In this document: positions 1 through 7,797 of the stretch, piece by piece | How the letters are laid out: each line of letters begins with the position of its first letter | Position numbering within the stretch: the stretch's first letter is position 1 | From: Tissierellia bacterium | Lineage (GTDB): Bacteria > Bacillota > Clostridia > Tissierellales > Peptoniphilaceae | NCBI GenBank assembly: GCA_030538075.1 | Contig: JAUNUQ010000017.1 | Location: 1 to 50,197 of the forward strand | Length of the DNA stretch: 50,197 nt | Direction: 5' to 3' | The notes under the pieces: model-generated | What the model was told of the DNA's origin: nothing | Seen by the model: the letters and a program-made list of their open reading frames with translations, nothing else | Databases searched by the model: none | Made by a program: the position numbers and the translations under genes

Positions 1-147
1 GAATCGCAAAAGCGTGCTCTTCGGAAAGCTTTGCACAAGACCTACCTACGGCTCGAAGTGCATCTCGCAGGGTTAGGGCTTCGGCGGAGAAGCGGGGCAA
101 CCCCTTTTTGCCGTGCGCCTCGATCACCTCCAGTTTGAAAGCATCTC
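1..147 (+). repeat. Truncated copy of the composite interspersed repeat
   Basis: The window opens inside a repeat that recurs near 7350, 48000 and (inverted) 50153. Bases 38-84 are the small hairpin module A, with GACCTACC near the start and GGGTTAGG near the end. It is followed directly by only the right arm of the large hairpin module B, ending in CCCCTTTTTGCC at 101-112. Bases 113-147 match the tail that follows module B at 48374-48408. The left arm and loop of module B are missing, so this is an internally deleted copy. No gene is seen before 320. Confidence 0.8.
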
Positions 148-267
148 TTAACTGATCGTAACGATTAATTCATTTCATTCGCTTCAATCACATACTTGTC
201 CTAAACCTTCTCTCTAAAGATCCCCTCAGAAATGACTTTCGTCACTCCCTTTGGTGACCCATTGCAA

Positions 268-297
268 TTCCAATACACCCCCGCCCTTTGCTATACT
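268..297 (+). promoter_or_regulatory. Possible sigma-A promoter of the ABC exporter operon
   Basis: TTCCAA (268-273) and TATACT (292-297) are separated by 18 bases and lie just upstream of the ATPase gene start at 320. The -35 box is a poor match, so this is a weak call. Confidence 0.35.
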
Positions 298-319
298 GAA
301 TACAACGGAGGTGATCCTA

Positions 320-1252
320 ATGAATATGGTTGAAGCAAATGGGGTCAGTAAAAAATTTAAGAATACATTGGCACTCGATAATGTCTCCCTGCGGATTCAA
401 GAGGGGGAAATCTTTGGGTTGATTGGACCGAATGGAGCAGGGAAGTCCACATTGATCAATATCATGACAGGTCTTATCGGATCAACGACAGGGGATATCT
501 GTGTCGGGGGCTATTCCGTCCGAACCGACCCGATTCAGGCCAAATCCATGTTGGGCTTGGTTCCCCAGGAGCTGGGACTACTGGAGGATGTCAGTGCCTA
601 CGACAATTTGGAACTCTTTGCCAGCATGTACGGGCTCTATGGCGAAAAAAAGAAAAAAGCCATAGCAGATGCCTTTGAATTGACGGGACTTACAGAGCGG
701 AAAAAAGAGAAAGTCAAAAAATTCTCTGGTGGGATGAAGCGCCGACTCAACTTGGCTGCTGCCATTATGCACAAACCCAGGTTGTTGATCTTAGACGAAC
801 CCACCGTCGGTGTCGATCCACAGTCCAGAAATCACATCTTTAATTACCTGCGCAGGATCAATCAGGAAGGCACGACCATCCTTTACACCTCCCACTATAT
901 GGAAGAGGTAGAACAACTGTGTAACAGTATTTTCATCATCGACATGGGCAGAGAAATCGCCTCGGGCACAAAAAATGAAATCGTCCAATTGGTCAAAGCG
1001 GAAGACAGCGTCAAATTGGTCATGGAGCGGGTAGTGGAGGAGCAGCTTTTGCTTCTCAAAGGGATCCCAGGGGTGCAGAATGTGACCAGCACGGACGAGG
1101 AGATCAATCTCTCCATGGACTCCACCGTAGAACTCAACCAGATCATTCAAGCGATGGAGCAGAAAGGCCATCTATTCAAGGAGATCAAGCGAATGGATCC
1201 CTCCCTAGAAGAGGTATTTCTAGCCCTGACCGGTAAGAGTCTGCGGGATTAG
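320..1252 (+). CDS. ABC transporter ATP-binding protein (BcrA/NatA-like)
   Basis: Cytoplasmic ATPase subunit of an ABC-2 type exporter. The 310-residue protein has the Walker A motif GPNGAGKST at residues 36-44, the signature FSGGMKRR near 134-141 and the Walker B LLILDEP near 155-161, followed by the usual D-loop and His switch region (TSHYMEEVE). The ~80-residue C-terminal extension is typical of drug or antibiotic exporters of the BcrA/DrrA/NatA type. I chose the ATG at 320 because GGAGGTGAT at 307-315 lies directly before it; an in-frame GTG at 251 lacks such a site and would add 23 non-family residues. Two permease genes follow with tight spacing, so it is the first gene of a three-gene transporter operon. 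The substrate cannot be read from the sequence. Confidence 0.93.
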   Translation: MNMVEANGVSKKFKNTLALDNVSLRIQEGEIFGLIGPNGAGKSTLINIMTGLIGSTTGDICVGGYSVRTDPIQAKSMLGLVPQELGLLEDVSAYDNLELFASMYGLYGEKKKKAIADAFELTGLTERKKEKVKKFSGGMKRRLNLAAAIMHKPRLLILDEPTVGVDPQSRNHIFNYLRRINQEGTTILYTSHYMEEVEQLCNSIFIIDMGREIASGTKNEIVQLVKAEDSVKLVMERVVEEQLLLLKGIPGVQNVTSTDEEINLSMDSTVELNQIIQAMEQKGHLFKEIKRMDPSLEEVFLALTGKSLRD

Positions 1253-1261
1253 GAGGATGCT

Positions 1262-2419
1262 ATGAAAATATTCCACTATACGAAATCCCATCTGCGCATT
1301 TATCTGAAGCAGATTATGGGCCTATTCCTTTCAGTGGCAGTGGTGCCTCTTCTGCTCACCTTAGTAAATGGCTATACAATGCAGTTTCAGAATAGTGCGG
1401 ATGTGGAGTATATAAAAAATGCCGTCTATTTTGATATAAAAGACCAGGGGTCTCTGGCGAATCGCCTGCAAGAGGTCATGGGGGAACCGGAGATCGAAAA
1501 ATTTGTACAACAGACAGAACTGCTCGATGAAGCAGACTATATTCTCAGATTCCCAGAGAATTATAGCGAGGCTGCGCTGAAGGGTGAACCCTATGAAATT
1601 CAATTGATCCACCACTCCACCGGCGCTTCCACGCAGACGGGGCTCGCCTTAAAACAGGTGGTCATGAGCATATCGAAAGAACTGAGCCGGATGGCCATCA
1701 TTCGAGGGGAAGTGGAGAGAGTGGACAAACCGGAGCAGGTCTTTGCTCAGATCGATGCACTCTATCAGAAGGCTGCGCCTAGTTACCATCGCCAAGCCCT
1801 GGGAGATACCCGAACTCTGGATTCTTACGACCAGGCAGGGGTCAACTCAGTAGTCATCCTGCTATTTACCATCATGCTCGCCGCCATTCACACCTACGAG
1901 AACCCAGTTCTCCTCGGTTACAAAAAAAGGGTGGTCTCTTCGCCTCTGACGAATACCCAGATCACTGTGTCCGAGTATCTTTCGGATTTGCTCATTTTTT
2001 GGCTTCTCTACACGATCTTTGTGTTGATCATAAAGATCACGGGGATCAGCTTCAAGGGAGATCTAATGACTCATCTCCTGCTGGGCTTTCTCCAGTGCAG
2101 TTTTGTGATTTTATTTAGCAAGTTCATCATGATGTTCGTTCCCAAAATGTTAGCTACGACGGTGATGACATCGCTATTGGTCATCGCCATCCTCACCTCG
2201 AGTTTTTCAGGGGAGATCCAAGAGGATCCAAATAGCTTTATTGCAATCCTGTCAAAATTCTCGATCGCAGGTTTGGTGACAGATCCCCATTTTCGTCTGA
2301 TGGAGGGGATGGACCTATCGAGCATTTCAGAGAATCTGATCGCATTGGTCATCGGATCTGTCACCTTGATGGGACTGGTGCTATTCATCAGTAAAAAGGT
2401 AAAGGATGTGAGATTATGA
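1262..2419 (+). CDS. ABC-2 type transporter permease, first subunit
   Basis: Membrane subunit of the exporter powered by the preceding ATPase. The 385-residue protein has the ABC-2 permease layout: one N-terminal membrane helix (about residues 17-38), a large extracytoplasmic domain of about 150 residues, then a block of five or so hydrophobic helices from residue ~195 to the end. Its ribosome site (AGGAGG) overlaps the stop of the ATPase gene nine bases upstream. Its own stop overlaps the next permease start in an ATGA arrangement, which suggests translational coupling. Family assignment rests on topology and context rather than on a diagnostic motif. Confidence 0.85.
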   Translation: MKIFHYTKSHLRIYLKQIMGLFLSVAVVPLLLTLVNGYTMQFQNSADVEYIKNAVYFDIKDQGSLANRLQEVMGEPEIEKFVQQTELLDEADYILRFPENYSEAALKGEPYEIQLIHHSTGASTQTGLALKQVVMSISKELSRMAIIRGEVERVDKPEQVFAQIDALYQKAAPSYHRQALGDTRTLDSYDQAGVNSVVILLFTIMLAAIHTYENPVLLGYKKRVVSSPLTNTQITVSEYLSDLLIFWLLYTIFVLIIKITGISFKGDLMTHLLLGFLQCSFVILFSKFIMMFVPKMLATTVMTSLLVIAILTSSFSGEIQEDPNSFIAILSKFSIAGLVTDPHFRLMEGMDLSSISENLIALVIGSVTLMGLVLFISKKVKDVRL

Positions 2420-3492
2420 TGCATTTCTTACGAATGACCACTGTGCATATGAAGAGGATTCTACACTCGCCCACCCAGGTTTTGGTACTAGCGGTTATGC
2501 CCATCGCCATTATAGCCTTGATACAGTTTGGTACGGGCACCGCCACCTCCACAGATCGCAGCACTGTACTCGTATTGGGTGAAAATCCCAAAGTAGAGGA
2601 AGAATTAAGGGCACTGGATCTCGTCAATCTCTACGAGGGGAGTAGTGATACGGCCATCGCCGCCGTGGAATCCGGAAGGATTAACCGACTGTATATACTC
2701 CCTGAGAAATTCGGAACCAGTGGTGCAGAGGATAGGCCAATCGAAGTCTATAGCCGTGGGCAGACCTCCACAGATAGCGTGTTTGAAAACTTCCTCCGCG
2801 GTCTATTTCTAGATAGCAGACTCGAGGAATACCTAGTTCAAGAGGGATTAGATGAAGCCATCTCCATCTATCAGAGAGACAATGGCGCCGTATCCTTGGT
2901 GGTTGAGGGGCAGAAGATGGATGATCAGTACTTTTTTGCGCTCGTTATGATCCTGGTGTTCATGCTGATGAATTCCAATCAGCTCAGCGATGAATTGATC
3001 ACCATGAAAGAGACCCATGTACTCACTCGCTTTATCTCAGCACCAAATTCTGATCTATTTACCATCAGCACGATCGTAGTCGCATATTGGGTGCTCCTCG
3101 TCATAATCAATACCCTCTCGCTATTTTTGGCAAAGCTGCTCCTAAAATTTGAAATGGCCAATCCAGTCCTCGCCGTCGTCACGATCGCATCCATGTGCTT
3201 TCTGTCCGTCTGTATGTCACTAGCCATCTTCCGACTGGTTAAAAACAAAACCTTGGCCAGCATGATCCCCATCTTCGTCTCCATCCTATCGATGATCGTG
3301 ATGATGGCATCGGAGATCGGGAGATTTGAAAATCCGGCCATCGCGGCCATCAGCAAACTCAGCCCTTACTACTGGGCGATGGAGGCCATCGATAAAAACC
3401 AGATCTTGCCGGGGATTCCCATCCTGCTCTTAATGGGGATCGTGTTCTTGACCGCAGGGAGTTTTCGTCTACGAGAGTATGCAAAACCGTAA
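2416..3492 (+). CDS. ABC-2 type transporter permease, second subunit
   Basis: Second membrane subunit of the exporter, 358 residues, with the same layout as the first: an N-terminal helix at about 19-37, an external domain, then a C-terminal group of helices from about residue 175. The two permeases probably form a heterodimer on the single ATPase, as in other ABC-2 exporters. The start overlaps the previous stop by four bases (ATGA); a second ATG lies three bases on. No terminator is obvious before purL, which has its own promoter. Confidence 0.85.
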   Translation: MMHFLRMTTVHMKRILHSPTQVLVLAVMPIAIIALIQFGTGTATSTDRSTVLVLGENPKVEEELRALDLVNLYEGSSDTAIAAVESGRINRLYILPEKFGTSGAEDRPIEVYSRGQTSTDSVFENFLRGLFLDSRLEEYLVQEGLDEAISIYQRDNGAVSLVVEGQKMDDQYFFALVMILVFMLMNSNQLSDELITMKETHVLTRFISAPNSDLFTISTIVVAYWVLLVIINTLSLFLAKLLLKFEMANPVLAVVTIASMCFLSVCMSLAIFRLVKNKTLASMIPIFVSILSMIVMMASEIGRFENPAIAAISKLSPYYWAMEAIDKNQILPGIPILLLMGIVFLTAGSFRLREYAKP

Positions 3493-3507
3493 TAGTTTAG
3501 CAATTCG

Positions 3508-3537
3508 TTTACCAGCTCCTAGAAGTTGTAGTATAAT
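3508..3537 (+). promoter_or_regulatory. Sigma-A type promoter of purL
   Basis: TTTACC (3508-3513), an 18-base spacer and a consensus TATAAT (3532-3537) lie 38 bases before the purL start. The short leader leaves no room for a purine riboswitch, and none is seen. Confidence 0.55.
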
Positions 3538-3574
3538 CCTAATATAACCTAAATCTGAAACAGAGGGGTGTAGA

Positions 3575-6500
3575 ATGGATTATCGATTACTAGTGGAAAA
3601 AAAACCGTCCTTTCGCGTGGAAAATGAACATCTAGCGAGGGAATTGGAGGAGTTTTTACAGATTGATGGCCTATCAGGCCTGCGTTTGATTCACATCTAT
3701 GATATTTTTGGCTTAGCAGATGAGAAGCAAACAGCACTCGTTGAATCCGTATTGATAGATTTTGCAACCGAGGAGAGGGTGGATCAACCAGAACTCTTCG
3801 AGGGAGGCCATCTCGTCTGGGAGAGCATACCCGGTCAATTTGACCGGACTGCAGACGCGGCAATGGCCACCTTGTCCATGGCCGGGGGCGATGAGGACAC
3901 CGTCATCACTACGGGTAAACTCCTCCTATTTCCCCGTGAACTATCGGCAGAGGAATATGAAAAAGTCTCAAAATATCTGATCAATCCAGTAGAAAATCGT
4001 CAGAAGGATTTAAGCGTACTGCATCACGAGGAATCCACCGAAGTGGAGGAAGTACTCACCTTTATGGGCTTTATCGAACTGGATGAAGGGGGCCTAGCGG
4101 CATTTCGCCTTGCAGAGGGACTGGCCATGAGCCAACAGGACCTCGCCCATGTGCAGGCCTATTACAGGGAAGAAAAGAGAAATCCCACCCAGACAGAGAT
4201 TAAAGTATTGGATACCTATTGGTCAGACCACTGTAGACATACCACCTTTGAAACTGAATTGACGAGGATCGAAATCGCAGATGGACTTCTAAAAGAGAAT
4301 ATCGACCGAGCCTATCGAGAATATCTTCATCTTCGAGAGATGACTGGCCGCATGGATCGGGTTCAGACCTTGATGGATATGGCTACCATCGTCGGCCGTT
4401 ACTTTAGACAGATTGGAAAGCTTGACGATATGGAAGTCTCCGAAGAGGTCAACGCCTGTAGCGTCGAGATTGAAGTAGAAGAGGATGGAGAAAAGTCCCC
4501 ATGGCTTCTCATGTTTAAAAATGAGACCCATAATCATCCCACAGAGATTGAACCCTATGGCGGTGCAGGCACCTGTATCGGTGGAGCCATCCGAGATCCC
4601 CTATCTGGCCGTAGCTATGTCTACCAGGCCATGCGGATTACCGGAGCGGGAGATGTGACTACGCCAAATGACGAGACTTTGCCAGGAAAGCTGCCCCAGT
4701 TTTACATATCCAAGACGGCAGCACGTGGTTATTCCGACTATGGAAATGAGATCGGAATCGCCCAGACCTTTGCCAAAGAGATCGTCGACCCGGGTTTTGT
4801 CGCAAAGCGAATGGAATTAGGGGCTGTCGTGGCAGCAGCACCAAAGGAAAATGTGACCCGATTGGAACCGAAGGTGGGGGATCAGATCATCCTCCTCGGT
4901 GGGGACACGGGGCGGGACGGAATTGGCGGCGCTACGGGTTCCAGTGTCGAACAGACAAAGGACTCTGCGGAAAAATCCTCCAGTGAGGTCCAGAAGGGAA
5001 ATCCGACGGTAGAGAGAAAAATCCTTCGACTATTCAGGGATCCGAGAGCCACAAAATTGATCAAAAAATCCAACGACTTTGGAGCTGGCGGAGTCTGTGT
5101 CGCCATCGGCGAACTGGCTGATGGACTGAATATCCACCTGGAGAGAGTCCCTGTAAAATACCCTGGACTCAATCCGACAGAGCTGACCATCTCTGAATCC
5201 CAGGAGCGGATGGCCGTGGTCATCGCAGAGAAAGACCTGGAAGAATTCTGCGCAATCTGCCGAGAAGCTGGGCTGGAGCCTCATCTCGTCGCTGAGGTCA
5301 CAGATACCAATCGCCTCCAAATCCGTTACGAGGATCAGCTCGTCGTGGACTTGAGCCGTGATTTTCTAAATACCAATGGCGTACGCGCTTCCCAAGCCGT
5401 GCGAGTCGAGACCGAACCACAGGCGGAGAATCCCTTTGCAGATAAGGGGATTACTCTGACAAAAGAGCATTTCTTAAACAACTTGGCAACAGCCAATACC
5501 GCTTCCCAAAAGGGGCTGGTGCGCATGTTCGACTCCTCAGTAGGTCGTTCAACGGCTCTGGCGCCCCTCGGTGGAAAATATCAGCTGACAGAAGCAGAGG
5601 CCAGCGTGCAAAAGTTACCCACCTTTGGCTATACAGACGATGTCAGTGCGATGGCCTATGGATACGACCCAGTACTCGCCAGCTATTCCCCCTATTTGGG
5701 AGCAGCTTATTCCGTCGTAGACGCCCTGGCGAAACTGGTGGCATCCGGTGTGGATTATAGGGGAGCACGTTTGACCAATCAGGAATTCTTTGAACGGATG
5801 GGAGTGGACGAAGAGAAGTGGGGGAAACCCACCCAGGCACTATTGGGCTTGATTCAAGCACAGCTCGCCTTTGAAACCCCTGCCATCGGTGGGAAGGACT
5901 CCATGAGCGGAACCTTCCATGAGATTCACGTACCGCCAACCCTAGTCACCTTTGCCATCAACAAAGGGGATGCAAAAGGACTTTGTTCGCCTGAACTCAA
6001 ACAGATCGGCTCTTACCTCTATCTGGTCAAACACAATCCAAAAGATGGATACGAACCAAACTACGAGGAACTACGTAAAAACTTCGATCAAATTCGTGAG
6101 GGAATTCAAAAGGGATTGATCCGAAGTGCTGCTGTACTAAAGTCCGGCGGTATTGCCGAACTATTGGCAAAAATGGCCTTTGGAAATGGAATCGGAATGG
6201 AAATACAAACCGATGAAGATATCTTCGGTTATCTACCAGGATCCCTCTTGATTGAAGCCGCAGATGAGATCGATGAAGAAAATTTCCTCCTCTTGGGCCG
6301 GACCATCGAGGGAGAACATCTCTTGATCAATGATATCGAGGTATCTTTGAAAGAGGCACTCGCCGCATTTACAAGGCGCTACGAAGCCCTCTATCCCACA
6401 CAGCGAACCAGCGATCCCATTACTCTGGAGAGAAAGAGCTATATGGAGATAAGGGGCAAAAGGACGAAGGGAATCACCGCGAGTCCTCAGGTATTCGTAC

Positions 6501-7273
6501 CCATCTTACCGGGCATGACCTCTGAATACGACACCATCAAAGCCTTCGAGGCAGAAGGGGCCATCGTCGAGGCCATACTACTAAACGATCGAAACAAGTC
6601 CACATTACAAGAGTCCATTCAGACATTTGCAAAGGCCATAGAAGAGGCGAATATCTTGGCACTCGTCAATGGATACACCCTTGGAGACGAACCAAATGGA
6701 CCTGCAAAATACCTCATTCAGCTCCTGCAAAATCCTTGGATCAAAGAGGCCGTTCAAAAACTCCTCGCCAAAGATGGACTGATCTTAGGTATCGACGACG
6801 GATTCAAAGCCCTTGTAGCCACAGGTCTCCTCCCCTTTGGGGAATATCGAGACGAGATCTCACCGATCGCCTTCTCGAAAAACGACCTGCAAGGCCACTA
6901 TGCCGGCCACCTGCGCACCGTCGTCATCTCCAACCGATCCCCCTGGACATCCTCCTTCCTGCCAGGTGAACTCCATGTCGTACCCGTCAGCACCGGTACG
7001 GGAAAACTAGTCGCCGATCCGGCCTCCCTAGAGAAACTACTGCTATCAGGTCAGATCCCCACCCAATACGCAAACCTAAACGGACAACCCACCATGGAAA
7101 GCCAATACAATCCCTTCGGAGCAGCAATGGCAGTAGAGTCCCTCAGCTCACCAGACGGACGCATCCTAGGAAAAATGGCCCATGTACAGCGCTACGAAAA
7201 CAACCTATTCCAAAATATCCCCGGTGACAAAGACTTTAATATCTTTAAAAACGGGGTAGAGTATTTCAAATAA
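3575..7273 (+). CDS. purL: Phosphoribosylformylglycinamidine synthase, single-chain form, with a degenerate glutaminase domain
   Basis: Fourth step of purine synthesis: FGAR plus ATP plus an ammonia donor to FGAM. At 1232 residues this is the long, fused type. The N-terminal domain is followed by two synthetase halves: ETHNHPTEIEPYGGAG near 316-331 carries the nucleotide/FGAR-binding signature and IGGKDSMSG near 769-777 lies in the second half. The last ~270 residues form a class I glutamine amidotransferase domain. There the nucleophile motif expected as GICNGFQ reads GIDDGFK, with Asp1074 at the cysteine position. The terminal His-x-Glu of the triad reads HVQ (His1203, Gln1205). The glutaminase half therefore looks inactive, while the synthetase half looks intact. 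RBS GAGGGGTG precedes the ATG. The gene stands alone between its own promoter and a strong terminator. It could be an ammonia-dependent enzyme or a repurposed paralogue. Confidence 0.93.
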   Translation: MDYRLLVEKKPSFRVENEHLARELEEFLQIDGLSGLRLIHIYDIFGLADEKQTALVESVLIDFATEERVDQPELFEGGHLVWESIPGQFDRTADAAMATLSMAGGDEDTVITTGKLLLFPRELSAEEYEKVSKYLINPVENRQKDLSVLHHEESTEVEEVLTFMGFIELDEGGLAAFRLAEGLAMSQQDLAHVQAYYREEKRNPTQTEIKVLDTYWSDHCRHTTFETELTRIEIADGLLKENIDRAYREYLHLREMTGRMDRVQTLMDMATIVGRYFRQIGKLDDMEVSEEVNACSVEIEVEEDGEKSPWLLMFKNETHNHPTEIEPYGGAGTCIGGAIRDPLSGRSYVYQAMRITGAGDVTTPNDETLPGKLPQFYISKTAARGYSDYGNEIGIAQTFAKEIVDPGFVAKRMELGAVVAAAPKENVTRLEPKVGDQIILLGGDTGRDGIGGATGSSVEQTKDSAEKSSSEVQKGNPTVERKILRLFRDPRATKLIKKSNDFGAGGVCVAIGELADGLNIHLERVPVKYPGLNPTELTISESQERMAVVIAEKDLEEFCAICREAGLEPHLVAEVTDTNRLQIRYEDQLVVDLSRDFLNTNGVRASQAVRVETEPQAENPFADKGITLTKEHFLNNLATANTASQKGLVRMFDSSVGRSTALAPLGGKYQLTEAEASVQKLPTFGYTDDVSAMAYGYDPVLASYSPYLGAAYSVVDALAKLVASGVDYRGARLTNQEFFERMGVDEEKWGKPTQALLGLIQAQLAFETPAIGGKDSMSGTFHEIHVPPTLVTFAINKGDAKGLCSPELKQIGSYLYLVKHNPKDGYEPNYEELRKNFDQIREGIQKGLIRSAAVLKSGGIAELLAKMAFGNGIGMEIQTDEDIFGYLPGSLLIEAADEIDEENFLLLGRTIEGEHLLINDIEVSLKEALAAFTRRYEALYPTQRTSDPITLERKSYMEIRGKRTKGITASPQVFVPILPGMTSEYDTIKAFEAEGAIVEAILLNDRNKSTLQESIQTFAKAIEEANILALVNGYTLGDEPNGPAKYLIQLLQNPWIKEAVQKLLAKDGLILGIDDGFKALVATGLLPFGEYRDEISPIAFSKNDLQGHYAGHLRTVVISNRSPWTSSFLPGELHVVPVSTGTGKLVADPASLEKLLLSGQIPTQYANLNGQPTMESQYNPFGAAMAVESLSSPDGRILGKMAHVQRYENNLFQNIPGDKDFNIFKNGVEYFK

Positions 7274-7278
7274 CATCC

Positions 7279-7317
7279 AAAGCTGGCGATTCCATATCCG
7301 AAATCGCCAGCTTTTTT
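7279..7317 (+). terminator. Rho-independent terminator after purL
   Basis: A 13-bp stem, AAAGCTGGCGATT with AATCGCCAGCTTT, is closed by a short loop and followed by a T run. It starts six bases after the purL stop. Confidence 0.93.
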
Positions 7318-7351
7318 ATGTGAAAAGCATCGCTTTTGGAATTCCTCGCAT

Positions 7352-7399
7352 CGGACTACCAGCGACTCAAGGAGCATCTCGTCGGGTTAGGTCTCGGGC
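7352..7399 (+). repeat. Repeat module A (small hairpin), copy 2
   Basis: A 48-bp unit that starts with a diverged GACCTACC box and ends GGGTTAGGTCTCGGGC. It matches units at 38-84, 47968-48018 and 48070-48118. The two ends are inverted complements and can pair into a hairpin around an AGCAT-containing loop, although the left arm has diverged in this copy. About 75 bases of moderately conserved AT-rich DNA connect it to module B. Confidence 0.8.
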
Positions 7400-7473
7400 A
7401 GTCGCTAACATTTAATTCATTTATCACATTATCGATCTTAGAATCTAATAAACTTTGTTTTATCTTACAGTAA

Positions 7474-7656
7474 GGCAAAAAGGGGTTGTCCCGATTCGAC
7501 TTCGGAGCCTTTGGGAAGAAAATCCGGCGCAGATTGCGGAGCTCTTGTGGCTCCAGTACCCAGATTCTCAATAGAGTACCATTGGAGCCACCGGAGCAAT
7601 CGAGCCGAGATTTTCTCCAAAGGCGTAGCGGAGAAGCGGGGCAACCCCTTTTTGCC
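7474..7656 (+). repeat. Repeat module B: ~183-bp imperfect palindrome, copy 1
   Basis: The left arm begins GGCAAAAAGGGG (7474-7485) and the right arm ends CCCCTTTTTGCC (7645-7656). Nearly the whole interval between them can pair: GTTGTCCCG with CGGGGCAAC, CCTTTGG with CCAAAGG, GAAAATC with GATTTTC, GATTGC with GCAATC, TGGCTCC with GGAGCCA, and GTAC with GTAC, leaving a loop of about 15 bases. The second copy (48193-48373) keeps the pairings by changing both partners. It lies between purL and the ATP-grasp gene, contains no credible gene, and ends about 65 bp before that gene's promoter. Confidence 0.85.
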
Positions 7657-7722
7657 GTGCACCTCAATTACCCCATCTTCATCATCCCAGCAAATCCCAT
7701 CTTCATCGCCCCCAGCACTCGA

Positions 7723-7751
7723 TAGACAAAAATACCATAAAATGGTATTAT
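7723..7751 (+). promoter_or_regulatory. Promoter with an embedded palindrome before the ATP-grasp gene
   Basis: TAGACA (7723-7728) and TATTAT (7746-7751) are 17 bases apart, a good sigma-A promoter. The spacer holds the perfect inverted repeat AATACCAT-AAA-ATGGTATT (7731-7749), which overlaps the -10 box. This is the arrangement expected of an operator bound by a dimeric repressor. The regulator is unknown. Confidence 0.6.
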
Positions 7752-7797
7752 ATAAGATAATTTACGTTATCCGGTTAAAGCCGAAAAGGAGGCTGCT

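Noticed and set aside
251-319. Upstream GTG start for the ABC ATPase
   Set aside because: No ribosome site, and it adds 23 residues not typical of the family. GGAGGTGAT directly precedes the ATG at 320.
7274-7797. Insertion sequence remnant
   Set aside because: No transposase-like coding sequence and no clear target-site duplication by eye. A non-autonomous mobile element remains possible and is treated in the findings.
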